Source: Serilophus lunatus
Taxonomy: Eukaryota; Chordata; Aves; Passeriformes; Eurylaimidae
Length of the DNA stretch: 64,000 nucleotides
Assembly: GCA_013399895.1 (NCBI GenBank)
Contig: VXBA01003495.1
Location: 630,897-694,896, forward strand
Reading direction: 5' to 3'
Shown here: positions 1 through 14,200 of the stretch, in pieces
Numbering within the stretch: the first letter of the stretch is position 1
Layout of the letters: the number at the start of each line of letters is the position of its first letter
Notes under the pieces: model-generated
Seen by the model: the letters and a program-made list of their open reading frames with translations, nothing else
Told to the model about the DNA's origin: nothing
Databases searched by the model: none
Made by a program: the position numbers and the translations under genes

Positions 1-3000
1 GAGTAGGCTGGATGAGGCACTTGGTGCCATGGTTTAGATGATAGTTTGCTGTTAGATTATAGGTTGGACTTTATGAAATCTAAGGTCTCTTCCAGCTTTG
101 CTGATACTGCGATACTGTGTGATACATTGCTTAGTAGTCTTGCTCCTTTTCAAGTGTTTGGCAGAAGTTATTTTGGAAATTCAGACCTACCGTATCAACT
201 TTTCACACATGCTAGTAACTACTCTAGAAAAACCTCTAATAAATTTACATGGAATGAGACCCCTCTAGAAAAGCAATGGTATTCTTTCCTGTTATACATT
301 ATTCATTTATGTGTCTCCTTGTATTTCTACTTTTGAATACACTTTCTACAGTTCTCCTGATACAGACATTAGATTTATGAGTCGCTACTTCCCAAGCCCT
401 CCTGAAAATCTGTTTTACATAATGAAGTCACATTTTCCACTTTTTTAATCATCTGATACCAATGCAACTTTATGTGATGTAGTATGAGCCGAAACAATTC
501 TACATCTCCACACTAAATGTTGATGTAAAGATGCTGAAATAATCTGAGTTATGTCTTAGCAAAAATTAATTCACGAATTAGTCTGTAACCCACCCATGTG
601 CCATGATCAGACCTTGACAAAAAAGAGAGAGGACATGCTTCTAACTTTTGGTCTATGGCCCTTTCACATGCCACCAGTAAACAGGGTAAAGGCAGAGGGG
701 TATGGATCATATATCTGGGTTTTCACTGCTGAGGCAGAGGTGAAAGCTTCTTAGGGATGTTTAATTCATGAGTCATCACCATCACTAAGAATTAAAATCT
801 TCCCTGTAAATTCAAAATGTGAATAACTGTTTGAATTAATTAAACAGTGTCTCCTTTTGTATAACGATCAGTAAAAATAAATCATATATAAGAAATGAGT
901 ACTATTATGTATATGTCTTTTAGAAGGATCATTGCTGTTGTACGTGAAGGAAGCTATCTCCAGATGGAATATACTCCTTTATAGACATCCTGTTTCTCTG
1001 CAACATCTAATGCAAAATCTTTCTGTTCTGCACTTCTAAAAAGATTTATTCATAGCTACTCTTCTGGTAAGATACTTGAATCTCATGGTGATATTTAAAC
1101 AAGGTCAGTTTCTGGCTAAAACTAATGTGTTGCTTTGGATTATTCCTATCCCCAGCCAGCATCTTATCACATAAATGCATTCGGACATTTTCCTGGACTA
1201 CAATGTCTTTATAAGTACTGGAACAACTACAGAATAAACAAAGGGAAAGGCTTTCCCTGTGGCTGACCTGTGATTTGGAGTTCTCTCTCAATTCCTTGAC
1301 CTTCATTTTCAGTGCATAAAAACAAACACGAAGCATCAAAACCATACGCCTGTCACTTCCTCTAACACTCTATTTTTATGAAAGGAATAGAGTGTGTAAT
1401 GTGCCTTCACAAATTCCCTTGCATCAATACATTCAGATCTGTATCTCACAGCTATGTTCCACAGATCTCCATCAGGTCTAACACTATTTTCAGCTTTCCA
1501 CCCTTTGTTCCTTGCCTTCTTCCTTTTTCATCTTCCCCAGAAGAAGGAAAATCTAAGATGAAAGAGAAGCTGTGCTAACTATTCAGTAGGCTCCTGGGGC
1601 TCACCTCTGCCTGAAAGATTCCTGTGCATAGGTACTAGTTCTGGATACTGCACAGCAGATCACAACAGTGTGAGAGAGACAGTGGTATCAAAGCACCACA
1701 CCATTTAATGAAATGGCCTACTTTGTGCCTTCAGAATTTCTCATGTGATGGGATTAGGTTTAGTTCTGTGCTATGCAAAGTGGCAAGCAGCAGGGAGGTT
1801 TGGAAGGTTTAGAGAGACCAGACTGAATTTTGATTACAGAAGGCAGAAGATTTCAGAGTCAGATTGATGAAGAGCTGCAAGTTTACAAGACCTTTCATGT
1901 CTTACTCCTCTCCTGCACCACATTTTCAGGGACACACACATTCTGCAAAGGTGCATCCAGAAAGCAAGACACATAGCAGGTGGACAATGCCAGGTGAGTA
2001 GACAGCAGCTCCGTAGAGGGCTTCCCCAGCACACAGCACTGTGGGATGTGCTTGAGGCCACTGTGGTGAACCCAGGTGCCCAACAGGAAACCAGATCACT
2101 TGCCAAACACTGTAATTTGGACAGAAGCATATGCTTCAGGTATTACCCACAGAGGTGGTACAACTCTCATTTCCCCCACAGGGTTTCAAAATTCTGTTTG
2201 TGGGAATACCACAAAAATATTGGGCTGAAAAGAAGCATTAGTTTAAGAACATGAAATCAGAGATATTATTAAGGGTGGATATCATTGAACGTATGTTATA
2301 AGACGTTAAAACAGTAAATATTGCTGGGGGAAGGGTTGAGGACAAGATGGGAAATTCCAGCCAGGTGGATGCTTTAGCCTAAACATCAAGAGAAAATTTG
2401 AAGATGTTTTAGGGTCTATTTCAATATGCAGAGCTCAAGCTATGCAACTATATAACAGATGGCAGTTTCTGAGTCACTAAACATTATTATTTGGCAACAA
2501 GCTTATGCTGTCTCAACCACTTCTCCAGGGATTCTTGCCACAAACTGCTGTGAAAGTGATGTGTATTCTGTAACATTCAATTGCAGAGTTTCTAAACCGT
2601 CAAGCAGAGCTCCATGTAACTATAGACACAGATACGTATTTAAATAAAAGATCTAAAGTAAACTTGGCATATAGCAGCCTGAGCCAGAGGAACCAACACT
2701 GGAGTCCAGAGGCCCACCATTTTGTGTGTATTTCTGAGTTATTTATGTTTGCCTTTCACTGTCTCCTAATAGATCAAATCATTACTCTTTAAGGAAGATC
2801 TTTAGGAAATTTTAGTAAATATGGCAGGGGAATTAAATCTTAAAACAGAAGTCAGGCACTGAAAGCAGCTTTCTATTTAAGATATTGTCAAAAATAATAA
2901 CCACACCATATTTATAGATTTATTTCAACAATGCTACTATGGGTTTTATACATCCCACTCAACAAGTAGATAAAGGTTTAGAAGGTAAGATACACAAAAG

Positions 3001-6000
3001 GATTCGGGTACCTCAATGCTTCCCGATTTCATTTAGTCCAAGTTTGGTGAGATTTAGGTACCAAAATGGTTTACAGGATCTGATCCTTTGTATCTGTGCA
3101 AAGCTATTGGAGGTATTACTCTCACAAACAGGATTAAGAAGTCCCAGATCCAGCCTCATCCTCAGTTTATTAGGCTACAAACTTTTCTCAATTGCATCAA
3201 AAGAGTTAATAGAAATGGTGCATGACCTTTCTGTGATAAGACTTTTTATCACAGTAACCTTCCAGAGAGTCAGTGTTTACCCTGCAGAGCTAATAATAGA
3301 CAACATTCCTACAGGGACATAATTCATGAGGCTGCACGCACAAGGCATGCACCAAAACCTCATAAAGCACAAGATGAATCAAACTCTGAATCAAAACAAA
3401 CAAGCTGCACACACTGGAGAGTGAAATGTTCAATACAAGCTACCTGCATAACAGCTACATACGTAAGACCCTAAAGGGGAGAGAAACGGCAGGAGGGAGG
3501 CAATAGCCAAATGATGAGGTATCATATCTTGGGCAAGGAGGTTGTTATTCTTGCCTCTGGTAATTCCTTCTGCCTATTATACATTTAGTTTCTATCCTAA
3601 AAGGACTGTTGACTAGAAAGGGAAGGAAAACTATGAATGATAAAGGCAGAGACTATGAGGAAGAAATCAGTATGTTGTACTTAAAGCTAGGAAGAGGGAA
3701 TACAGAAAAGGGGAAAGGATGGCTTAACTTAAAGCAAAAAAAAATTTTCAGAATTAAAGCACCTCTCTTTCAGGAGGAATATCCTCTTTCCTTGTTCTCC
3801 TCTACAATACCATGCAGTTTATTGAGTAAAAGTCTGCTAGATGAAATGTTTCTTTCTCTGAAATATGCCAGTAATATCTTGAGCTGCTCATAATAGAATG
3901 CAAACATATGAATCTAGAAAGTGATAACTCCTTTCAGTGCTGCCCTTCAAGTTGTTTTTGGCACAAACCTGCATTTTTGAAAAACAGAACCAAAGCATCC
4001 TGTTACACAGAAAAAAGACATTATGTTTCAAGCTGGAAAAACAGCCTCCCTTTCCTCCAGGTTTTGTCCATCAAAACAAGGCAACCTTGATATTGTACAC
4101 TGATGTCCAGGTGACTGCTATTATATCCTGTTCACTGTTCTAGGTATGGAAAGGGACCTACTCTATTGGTACAGAGAATAGTAATGGTTTAGGAAAGGAA
4201 ACAGTTAAAAACACTTATTAAACTACAGATTATGGTTCTTGTGGATAATTAATATATAGAAAACTGTTGGATTTTGTTTTTACAGTTCATGCTCTTCCTT
4301 ACTATTTGCTTTATGCATACAGCATTTTTATTTTGATCTGGTGATTATTCATGGACAAAAATAATTCTGACTGTTTCAAGGAACAACAAATTTATTATAC
4401 AAGCATCACAGCCTAATCTCCATTGCAGAAGTATATGGTGTAAAGCCCTGTCCCTTCTCAAATGCACAGGAGTCCATCATTGAGTTTAATAGGAACAGGA
4501 TTTGAGCCATCAGCTGAAGGCATTTCTAAACCTTAAGATGAATCAGTCAGCAGAAAACCTTACTAGCTAACATGAAAGGGTGCTTAGACAAAAGAATTTT
4601 ATATTCATATAGTTTTGCTGTTTGAGGGGTTTGCAGTCAAAGCACATTAAACACATTTCCAAAATTAAGCTTTAAGAGCTCTCCTTCTTTAACTATGTAT
4701 ATATGCACAATGAGATATTATTAAAGCCAGCCCTTTTTGACCTTTCTTTCTCCTGTGATGTTCATGACGTGTCCCTGGTTAGCCAAGTGTTGAACAACTC
4801 TAGAATCATCAAACATTTTCTGATTTGATTTTGAAAAGAGGCAGACAGTAAGAGAAATAAAATACTCCCCAACGATTTTATCTTCTCAAGCTTTCTCCTC
4901 CTCCATATTTGGTACTCAAGTAGTGATGCCCATGAATGTCTGCTGGTATCTCACCTTGCACCTGAGCTTTGTCAAGAAGGAGTATTAGCAATATAGTTCT
5001 TCTTGTAGACACTTCACTTCTTATCTTTATTTTTTAACTGTTTGGATTTTTTCTGGGTTTTTTGTTTTGTTTTGTTTTTTCCCCAGCAGAACAAAATATT
5101 GATGCATGGGCTAAAACAGATCACTGAAGTCTAAAGAAAGCTTTGAAAGAGATGAAGGGATGGGTGTTTTCCTCACATAAGGCAGATGATGTAACCTGTA
5201 GCACATTCTTTTGCCAAGCAACATGTTCCATCTCAATTTGAGAGAGAAGTAGTGTAAAACCACCTCAGCTTTTTTCATCACCACACATTTTTACAGTTTT
5301 TCTGTTACTGCTTCAGATGTTGTAAAATGCACCAGTCGAGGCAAGTGCTACTTCAGTCTGCATGAAAACAGGCATGAGAAATTCAATACCCTTCTTGGAT
5401 TTTTTTCTTCTAAACTCCCATCAGCCACCATTCCATCTCTTCACAAACAGCATCCAGCATCCAGATGTTAATAACATGCTGTTTTTCAATGGCACATCTT
5501 CTTTCTATTCAGTTTTTTTCTATCATTTATTTTGTCCAGCCTGCAGCCTTTGTTGATTGCTCATATTTCCAGCTTACCACAAAATATATTACATGAGTCT
5601 CAACAGAAGAATTCCTTTAATATGAACCAAAACAACATTATTTACTTCAAATCCAGGGAAATAGAACCTGAATTATATTTATGTTTGTTGGGGCTTCTGC
5701 TAACATTTTTCTGGATGGAAATTTAATGTGGAACATCACTGAGTGTTCTAGTTGGATTCAAATAGTGAAATTCTATTTTCAGAGTTCCAAACAACAAAGA
5801 CTGAGGATGTTCTAAATATTTTTTAAATGTGCTTCTTTTGGTAGAAAATAAGTCCTCAGGTCATGAACTATGGATTTTAAGATCAATACAGGCCTGATAA
5901 AGTTGACAAGTAACAAAAGTAGAATACATTGCATCTTGCACTGCCTTTGCAGCATCACTGAACACATTAATCCTTCTACATTTTAAAAAACCTTCTGAGT

Positions 6001-8035
6001 TAAATTTACAGGCATGCTGATCTAAACTAGGTAAAGGGATTTAAGTGCTATATGCGAAATGTGAAAATATTTTGTCACAATTCCCATAGTTGCATAGTTG
6101 TTTTCAACCTGAGTTCAGTGGACTCTGGAGGTTTGCAGACTACTGCTAAGAGGTCTTTTTAAAGTAATGTAGAAGCAAGGACATCTTTTCTGGGTTTGAT
6201 TCTGCTACACAGTCATCCCCATCTCTACTCATCAAATATGCTTGAAATGACCAGTACAACCTAAAGGAGAATCAGTTAGGTTACTTCCTCCACGGACTTG
6301 ACAACAACAAAAATTGGCAAAAAATATTTTTAGAAAATAGTGGCCTATTTCCAAAGTCCTGGAACTGAAGATGAAAAAACAGAGGGCTTCCCCATCAACG
6401 TATTACCTTCTGGGGAAGGTTCCTGCAGGGAAGGTTCCTCCGGGCTCTTCAAAAAGGCCTGAGGAGCCACAGAGTTTCTCGAGGAATCTGAAAACTGCAG
6501 ATACCAGAGGTAATGCACCTTTGAAAACCAGCTCAGGAACTGAGATGTGGTACAAGTCTAAGCCAGACTTTTGCTAACTTGATCATGGTTCTCCTGCTGC
6601 ATATCCTGTCCTGTAAAGGTGAGGATAATCACATTTACAGTTAAGAAGCTCACTTGTCTGGCTGCTCTCTGTGCCACAGTACTGAGGCTTGCTATGAAGG
6701 GTCAAAACCTTGTCGCCAACTACTATTGTTTTATGAAACTAATGAGCGCAAGCCCTGTGTTGTGCTCCAGAGCAGCAAAGTAGGAGAAGAAAAATCTACA
6801 AAAAATGTCTTGGTTACACTCCCCTACTCATGCCACAATTTCAGGCTTGCTTTTTGTTTACTTATGGGAGAATCTCACTTTCCCCAGAAAATTATTCCCC
6901 CACTCAATCAAGACAGAAACTTACCTGGAACATGAAATGAGATTGCAACTCATATGCAGCAGATGCTCTGCTATAAAAGGCTAAATAAAAGTCAGTTGGA
7001 ATGCAAGTATGATTATGGGAAAAGCCTCCATTATTTTTGTTTGTTTTTAAACAACTTGAGCTCTGCAGCTGAATACCTGTTTAAAGAACTAAGGGGTGTG
7101 AAGTTATCATTGACTGTATGCAGCAAAGGACCAGATGCTATTGAGTTACACTTCCTCGGACAGGCAGCACTAAAAGTTTGAACAATATTTCCTCAATAAA
7201 AATGCAAAAAGTTAAAAGCAACTCCAGACTGTAACAGTGCAGTCACTGCTTATATTCCTACCCTCATTTATGTAATAGTGTTTACTACTTTTTCTCCCCA
7301 GCAGTAAGATTTCAAATAATTGACTACTTGTCTCACTTGCAATCTTAAAACTCCGTTATTTTCAAGTTTTCTAAAAAGACTCCATAAAATCTGATTTTAT
7401 TCACTTTCTTTCCAATTACAAAGTCTTTTTCAAAATTGTTCATTTACATCCAAGAAACAGTTCCAAAGGAACCCTTATGAGGAAAAGGTTTTAGAGATGA
7501 CCAGCAATGCTTATAAAGATATTCAGGGCAATCTCCAGGTTTAACTTCAGCTAAGAGGAGACATCCAGCTTTTGTTGTCAAATAGAATCAGAAACAGGGA
7601 GAACCAGCAGAGAAAACCGGCAAGGTTCACATGATGCTGTGTAGCCCCATGGAATCAGGGCTATAAACAAGGAAATCTTAGGACTTCTCAGCAAGGTTGG
7701 AAAAATTGGATTTTTCCTGGAATAACAGATTTGAACTGGAGGTTGAGCTGTTCCTACCACAGGAAGAATAAAATTAAAATTGGGCATAAGTAGGATGCAG
7801 AGCCAGAGACAGCTTAGCTGTCCTAAGGAGAGAAGGGGAAAGTTTTTGGTCCATAACTCCAATTCATATCTCAGATAACCTATTGCCCTTTCCTCAGCAC
7901 AATCACCTTGGCCTTTGAGGACTCCCAGGCAAACAAACTAGGATTATGACACTTTTATTTGTTTGCTTTAGCTTAAGGGTTTTTTTCCTGCCCAGAGCAA
8001 CTTTGACTTTCAAAGGAAAGGTTCTGGCTACCTAT
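1..8035. other. Gene-free AT-rich stretch
   Basis: All open frames here are short (under about 130 codons), overlap on both strands, and show no recognisable domain, conserved motif or consistent splice pattern. I see only low-complexity runs, such as a TTTTG-rich run near 5057-5083, and a short tandem duplication (15-bp period, core GGGAAGGTTCCT) near 6413-6442. I assign no gene. Distal exons of an unseen gene or regulatory elements cannot be excluded by eye. Confidence 0.6.
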
Positions 8036-8260
8036 TGTATTAGGTTTGTGTGGCAAGGTTTTGGTAGCAGGAGTGGCTACAGGGTGCTTTCTGCAAGAAG
8101 CTTTCCCTATACCTGGTGGAGTCAATGGCAACAGGCTCCAGGATTTACCCACCACTGGCTCAGACTGAGCCTGTCAGCAGTGGTGGTAGTGCCTATGGGA
8201 TACCAGACCGAACAAGGGGAAAAGCCCCTGTAAGTGCAAACAGAGACAAGTGGGAACATA
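8036..8260 (+). mobile_element. Degraded endogenous retrovirus LTR fragment
   Basis: The segment beginning TGTATTAGGTTTGTGTGGCA and running through GGTTTTGGTAGCAGG, the CAGCAGTGGTGGTAGTGCC-like part and the GGGATACCAG part resembles the 5' portion of an LTR family I know to be abundant in bird genomes. It is diverged, and I cannot see a clear 3' end or target-site duplication. The boundaries are therefore approximate. No gag, pol or env reading frame is attached. Identification is by recalled similarity, not by a search. Confidence 0.5.
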
Positions 8261-11200
8261 TGAGAGAAAGGACTTTAGGGGTGACACTTCACATAACCCC
8301 TTTGGCTGCATTGCCTCTTTTGGTGCTTGCTGAGTATGGGTTCAATCTTGGTTTTGGCAGAAGTAGTATTCTGCAGCAGCAGGGCAAGTCACTTTTCAAT
8401 AAATCAGTAGTTGGCCTGCGGTGTTCTGTATGTGAAATTGTTAAGCCAGGTCCTTCCCCTTTCTGTATTATCTACTTTGTATAAGTGATTCATGAGTGTT
8501 GATTTTTTGTGGTTTGGATTTTTTGTTTGTTTTTTAGGAGTATGCAATTATTCCACAAAGGATTATATAAAATATTCATGAGGTTCAGATAATATACACC
8601 TGCTGTGTGGTTGCATTATCCACCAACTCTTACCTGAGTTGGAATTATTTATTTATTTTGGCTCTATTTTCATAAAATTTCACTCTTTCACGCCACCATA
8701 ACATCCTAATCAAAGAAGTTAAGAAACCGAAGTCAGCGAAATCTGTTCAAAGCTTTCACATTTACTTATTTTACCCCTCCAGATATTCACAGATCACAAA
8801 TCCTGGTCTGATCAGAGCCAGATGGCATGAGTATGCCTAATGCATTATGCTAAAGGTTTTGGAGGGGATTACTCAGACAGTAAAGAGCACATATCAAAGA
8901 AGAAAAGAAGAAAGGAAAAGTTTTATTTTTACTTGTACTGAAAAAAACAAACGAGCACTGAAAATGCATCAGATAATAACAATTAAAAGCCTTGTCCTTG
9001 CAAAAAGGCCAGTGTTAAATAAACAAACAATGTCATTGAAGGTATGTATAAGGATACCACAAGAGGATGACAAATTGAGTTTTGCTAGGCCCAAGTTTTG
9101 TCTTTGCCTATCACTGTCCAAAAAGGGGACCAACTGTGCAGTTATAATCTCCTTATGCTGGTAAGGAAATGAAATATGCTCTTTCTAGAAAATGAAAAAC
9201 TAGAATCTTCACCAATTGAAAACAGTTTTGTTCATAAAAAGTGGTCATTTGGATTGTCTGCTTCATATTGGAATAAAGAATTTCCATTAGCCAAGGGCTT
9301 AGCAGTAGATCTTGAAGAACTGATCTGTTAGGATGGATGTCTTTGGCACCCTATTCTTATCATCTAAATCAGTGAACAAGCTTTAATCCTTTGACACTTC
9401 ATATAGAAAACCCTTAAATACATCATTGCGTTAACAACTGTGCCTGAAGCAGTGTTGAGTGTGATGACTATCTTTTTTACTGTAACACTTGGTGATTTAG
9501 CTATTTTAAAAAATTACTATTCCATGACTAACAAAATAATTACATAATAATGCTAAATAATATTAAATAAAAATAAATTAAAGCTTTCTAGCAATGTTTT
9601 TGGAATAAACCCTGAAAAGGCTGTTACAGAGTGACCTGCAATTATGAGGAAATGAGGGAACAGACTCACAATAGCTGTTTACCTTAGGATGTGGAAGGAT
9701 AACAGAAGCAAAAGGCATCTTTGAAAAATTAGTGCATCCCTACTGATGGCTGCACAGAACCACAAATACACTGACTTCAGGGACAACAGCAGGAAGAAGA
9801 TGGAAACATTGCTGAGCAAGTTGTAGCCCACCAATGCCCAGCCCTCTCTAGCCTGGCAGGCCACGTGGCTTATTCTGGTAGTGGGCAGGGCTGTACAGTG
9901 CAGTCAGTTTTCATTACCTCCATAAACATCAGTGACCCAATGCCACGAGGAAAGAGAACAACTTCAATCAGTTTACAGGTCAAAAATCTTCATAGACCAT
10001 TCACAGACTATTTGATCTGAGTGGGCATCCTTTTTATGGATAACACACAAGTAGGATGAAAGAATAAAACACTTTGTGCACTAGCTGTCTGCTTTTGAGT
10101 TTTAAAATTATAAACACACTTCAACTTATAAACACTCTCTACATACTAATTCTGGGAAAGATTTTTGGAACACCAGTTTTGCGGTGGAAGAAATACAGAT
10201 GAGTCATACTTTTTATTGGTTACAGACACTTTCATTTCATTAAACTATTTTTCTGAACATGCATTTATCTTTTTTTCTTTTTCTACTTGCTGATGTTGAT
10301 TGGCCATTGTTTTTGTCTACAGCAGAATAACAGTGGTTGCTATTTTCGTGGTAAGTTTTGTTTTCACATTTTTGGTAAAAACAACAACAACAAAAATACT
10401 GTTTTCCCAGCACTAATCAGCCCAATTTATCATGACTCCAGAGCTGACAAGCTGTGGCTTCTCTATGGGTACAGTTAAGTGTATGCTTTTCAGCTAAGCA
10501 TAATATTCATCCTGTGTCTCAGCTGAATTTCACTTACAATATACACCACCTAAATATAGAACAGCTTCTTGTAACCACAATCAGAATCCAGCCCAGAGAG
10601 TTGATCCAGGAAAGGAACATAAAAATACTACCACAGTATTCAAAGTGTCAGAGACAACATTGTTAATATACTAACATGCTAAAATGTGGTGGAAGAGAAC
10701 CTGCAAGCAGGTAAAGATTTTCCACTTTGTGCTGCTTTGATGGGGTTTGATATATACAAATGTAGAGAAATGGAACACAAAGTGTGTGGTTAGAAGGTCA
10801 GCCCCTGTGTGTCGCTAGGCTCTTTCAATAAGACTGAATGTCACCACTGGGATACAACCTACAAGATAAATGCAGGGACAGGGACCAACAGTACAGTTGT
10901 CCTAAAAGCTTCCTCCACATCCTTTGGTGGCAACAGCACAATGCTCACAGCAGCCCACACATCTGACATGAGGCAGAGGCCATAGCTGACCTGGTCCAAT
11001 CCTCCACTCACTCTTCTCAAGTGCCAACACACTAACCAGAGCAATGCTCACCCAGGGAAAACTCCAGGCCATTTCTTTACTCTCTTTGACAAATCCTGCT
11101 CCTCACCATCAGATGGGTGAGTGTGAAAAGTGACAGCAATGAAGAGACTGAAGGATGGTGTACTCATGGGAAATAGTCCAGCCTACTCTCACATTGTGGA

Positions 11201-14200
11201 AGCTCCATTAGTTTGCATGGGACAATGAGAACTAGAGCCATTTCACTGACTTTTTGCATCCTTTATGTTCCACATTACCCAAGAGCCCTGTTCAACTTTC
11301 TGTAGTGCAACCTTGCTTTATATGAAGCACCAGCACTTGCATTTCTAGTTCTGGCACAAAGCTTTTAAAAGCTGCAGGTATCATCTACTCCTTACTATGC
11401 CTTGAAAACATGATACTGGTGTCCATGTCTTCCCTTGCCTCGCTGCATAGTTCAAAGTTACTCTTAAAACTCTTGTCTTTTACTTCAGCCAAGAGGCCAG
11501 ATTATCTCAGTATTTCGTATCAAAAATGGGAGCCAAACACAATAGTGTACTTATAAGCCAGCTTTAAACTTAGGTCACAAATAACATTAAATCTGGGTAT
11601 TTCAATTCCTTGCCTGCCTGACACTCTTGGACTACTCCTATAATTTTGCAATACTGAGCCCTTAGGCCTCCACCTAAAAAACCTAGCTAGATTTCCTAGC
11701 TGGAAATTGTGTCTGCTATTTTGACTACATTAATACAGCTACAAAATAGCTGAAAATAATAATTAAATGAATCCTAGATGAATGGTAATGAGGCCAGACT
11801 CGTGGACTACAGTATTTGGTAACAATTCTAGAGACAATCACCCCAGTTAGAAGCAAAACAAAGATTGTTCATTCCCTCTGTCCTCAACCAGCTGAGGTCA
11901 CTCCAACTACAATGGGGGAATGGGTAAGGAAAGGAAAACCAGACAATTCCCAGTGTTGTCACAGGATCAACTAGAAAGGGTGCCAAATTCCTTTATTCCT
12001 CAATTATAACCATTGCAGTCCTTTCTCCCTTTCATTCTCTCTAACTGGTAATTAGCCATGTCTCACCACTCAAGAATGAAACAGACCTACAAATGTATTA
12101 CACACTGATAAAAAGAATTAATCTTTTCTTTCCATCTTCTCTATCTTCCTAAAATAGGAAGTTGGTTCGGTATTTTTTACCATGCCCTCCTTGCCAGCAA
12201 TATGCGTCCTTTTCCCTACCCAATTCCTTGAGTACATTTCCATGGAGGGTCTTGTCATTCTTCTCTCTCTTGCCTCTTGCATACCCACCTTCTTGCTTCC
12301 TCCAACTGTAGTTTCTATGCTTTTCCCTAAAACAGATTGCCATGCACTAAGAAAGAAGCAGCATTGCCTTAAATGCAAAAACAGTATTTAACAAAGTAAG
12401 TGGACAGGAGACAAATTCCAAGGAGACAAAATTGGAGCTACATACCCTACACTGAAGAACATCTCTAAATAGTCATGAATATACAAGATGTAAGGCAAGC
12501 AAGGGCATTCAGCCACGAAGATGGATGAAGTAACAGTTTCTTCTTCTCAACTGCTTGGCATTTAATATATCAGTGAGATGGCAGCAAGCCTTGGCTTTAG
12601 TACTTGAGCTTGCAAGAGTAACACTTTGCATCTCTGCCTTGCAGCTTCCACAGTTATTCCTTGTCCGACAGTAGTGTGGGAATGTTTGCAGGGTTTTGCC
12701 TTCAGAACAAAGGAAGCAAATAATGGCATGCCATTGTCAGACACATTCCAAAGTTGCGCTAGTGAAGTCATGTCATTATAGTACTTATTGTTCTTCCTTC
12801 TCTAAAAAGATACTAATTACATTTTGTCAACAAAGTGTAGGGCTTTCTGTTCTGTTTAAAATAGGATCTTTGAATCTCGTATTCAGTAATACAACTCCTC
12901 AACACATTGTAATGTTCATGAGTCACAGCAGCTGGGTAAAAGGTAAGAACCCAACACTGACACCTTGTCTTCTGTTACAGCTAGGCAGTTATGAATGCGG
13001 ACAAAACAAATGTTACTAAATCAGACAATGAACTTGCTGCCTTGCCAGAATCCAAATGGATGGAGCTTTCTTCTTGAAATACCAGTAAATAGATGTATGG
13101 ATTCAATTAGCCCCTGCCCAATATGGATGGTTTATAATTTACATTTACATCAAGCTACCAAATAAATCTGATAGCTTTACAGTCATCTGCCCGCAAGTAT
13201 CTTAGCCACCATCCTGACTGACTGCCAACACATTTTGCCTATTTATGTAGTAAGAAACAAAGGGATCTTTTTCCTTTGGTTCCTATAGCCTTTAATTTTT
13301 TTCTTCAGAAAGTTAGTGAATTTTCCCGTCCTTCTTCCCCTGCAAGTCTCCACTGGGGGAAGAAGAGGAAGGGGAGGAAGAATATGAAAAGAACATCAGA
13401 AAGAGGAAAAAAAATGTGAATGTCTCAAGTATGTCCACATGTCTAGAAAATGTCAGGAAAGAAGGATAACTATTTCCATTTTGCTTCCCTCATCCAGTTT
13501 CAAGCACTTCATGGGAGAGGAGATGATGACTGGCTGAAGGCATGAAGAAGTATGTCATTAACATGTGAAGCAGGAAACCTGACGGTGTCTGAAATATCAG
13601 AAAAGTTTCCTCTCTCAGTGAGTTGGAAATTGTGATGTAAAGCCCAACCATTTCCTTCTCCTACTTTACTGCTTACAGGAGTGTTATTCCCAATTCACTG
13701 TAGAACAAGCTTTGGGGAAGTGTCCATTGATTCTCCAGAGATGTCTTTTCAGTCATATCTAAGTACCACTCATGCAATTCACCACTAGCATTAGTCACTC
13801 ACCCTTCTTTTGTTCCCTGATTGATCCAAGGAAAGTAAATGAGATAAAGGCACATTGCAAACAACAGTTGTTCACAGCGACAAGAACTCCGGCAAACTCA
13901 AGTCGAACATGAGTCTGGTACAGCAAGAATTTTGTATGAGGATTCTCTGCTGGGGCACTTACAGGAAGCCATGAAAATGGATTTTGAAACATCTTGGTTA
14001 CAGTAAGTAACCACCAAATATACAACAATATGGCTCCCGAAGGAGCCATGAAAACTATGCTCCATGACATTCTTGGCATGGTAATGCTGGCAGTGGAAAA
14101 TCTTGTTGTAGGGAAGGGTGGTGGAATTTTATCCCATTTTCTCCTACACTCCTAAGAAAAACACATCCAGGGGATACTCAGACCCTTTATTACATGTTGG

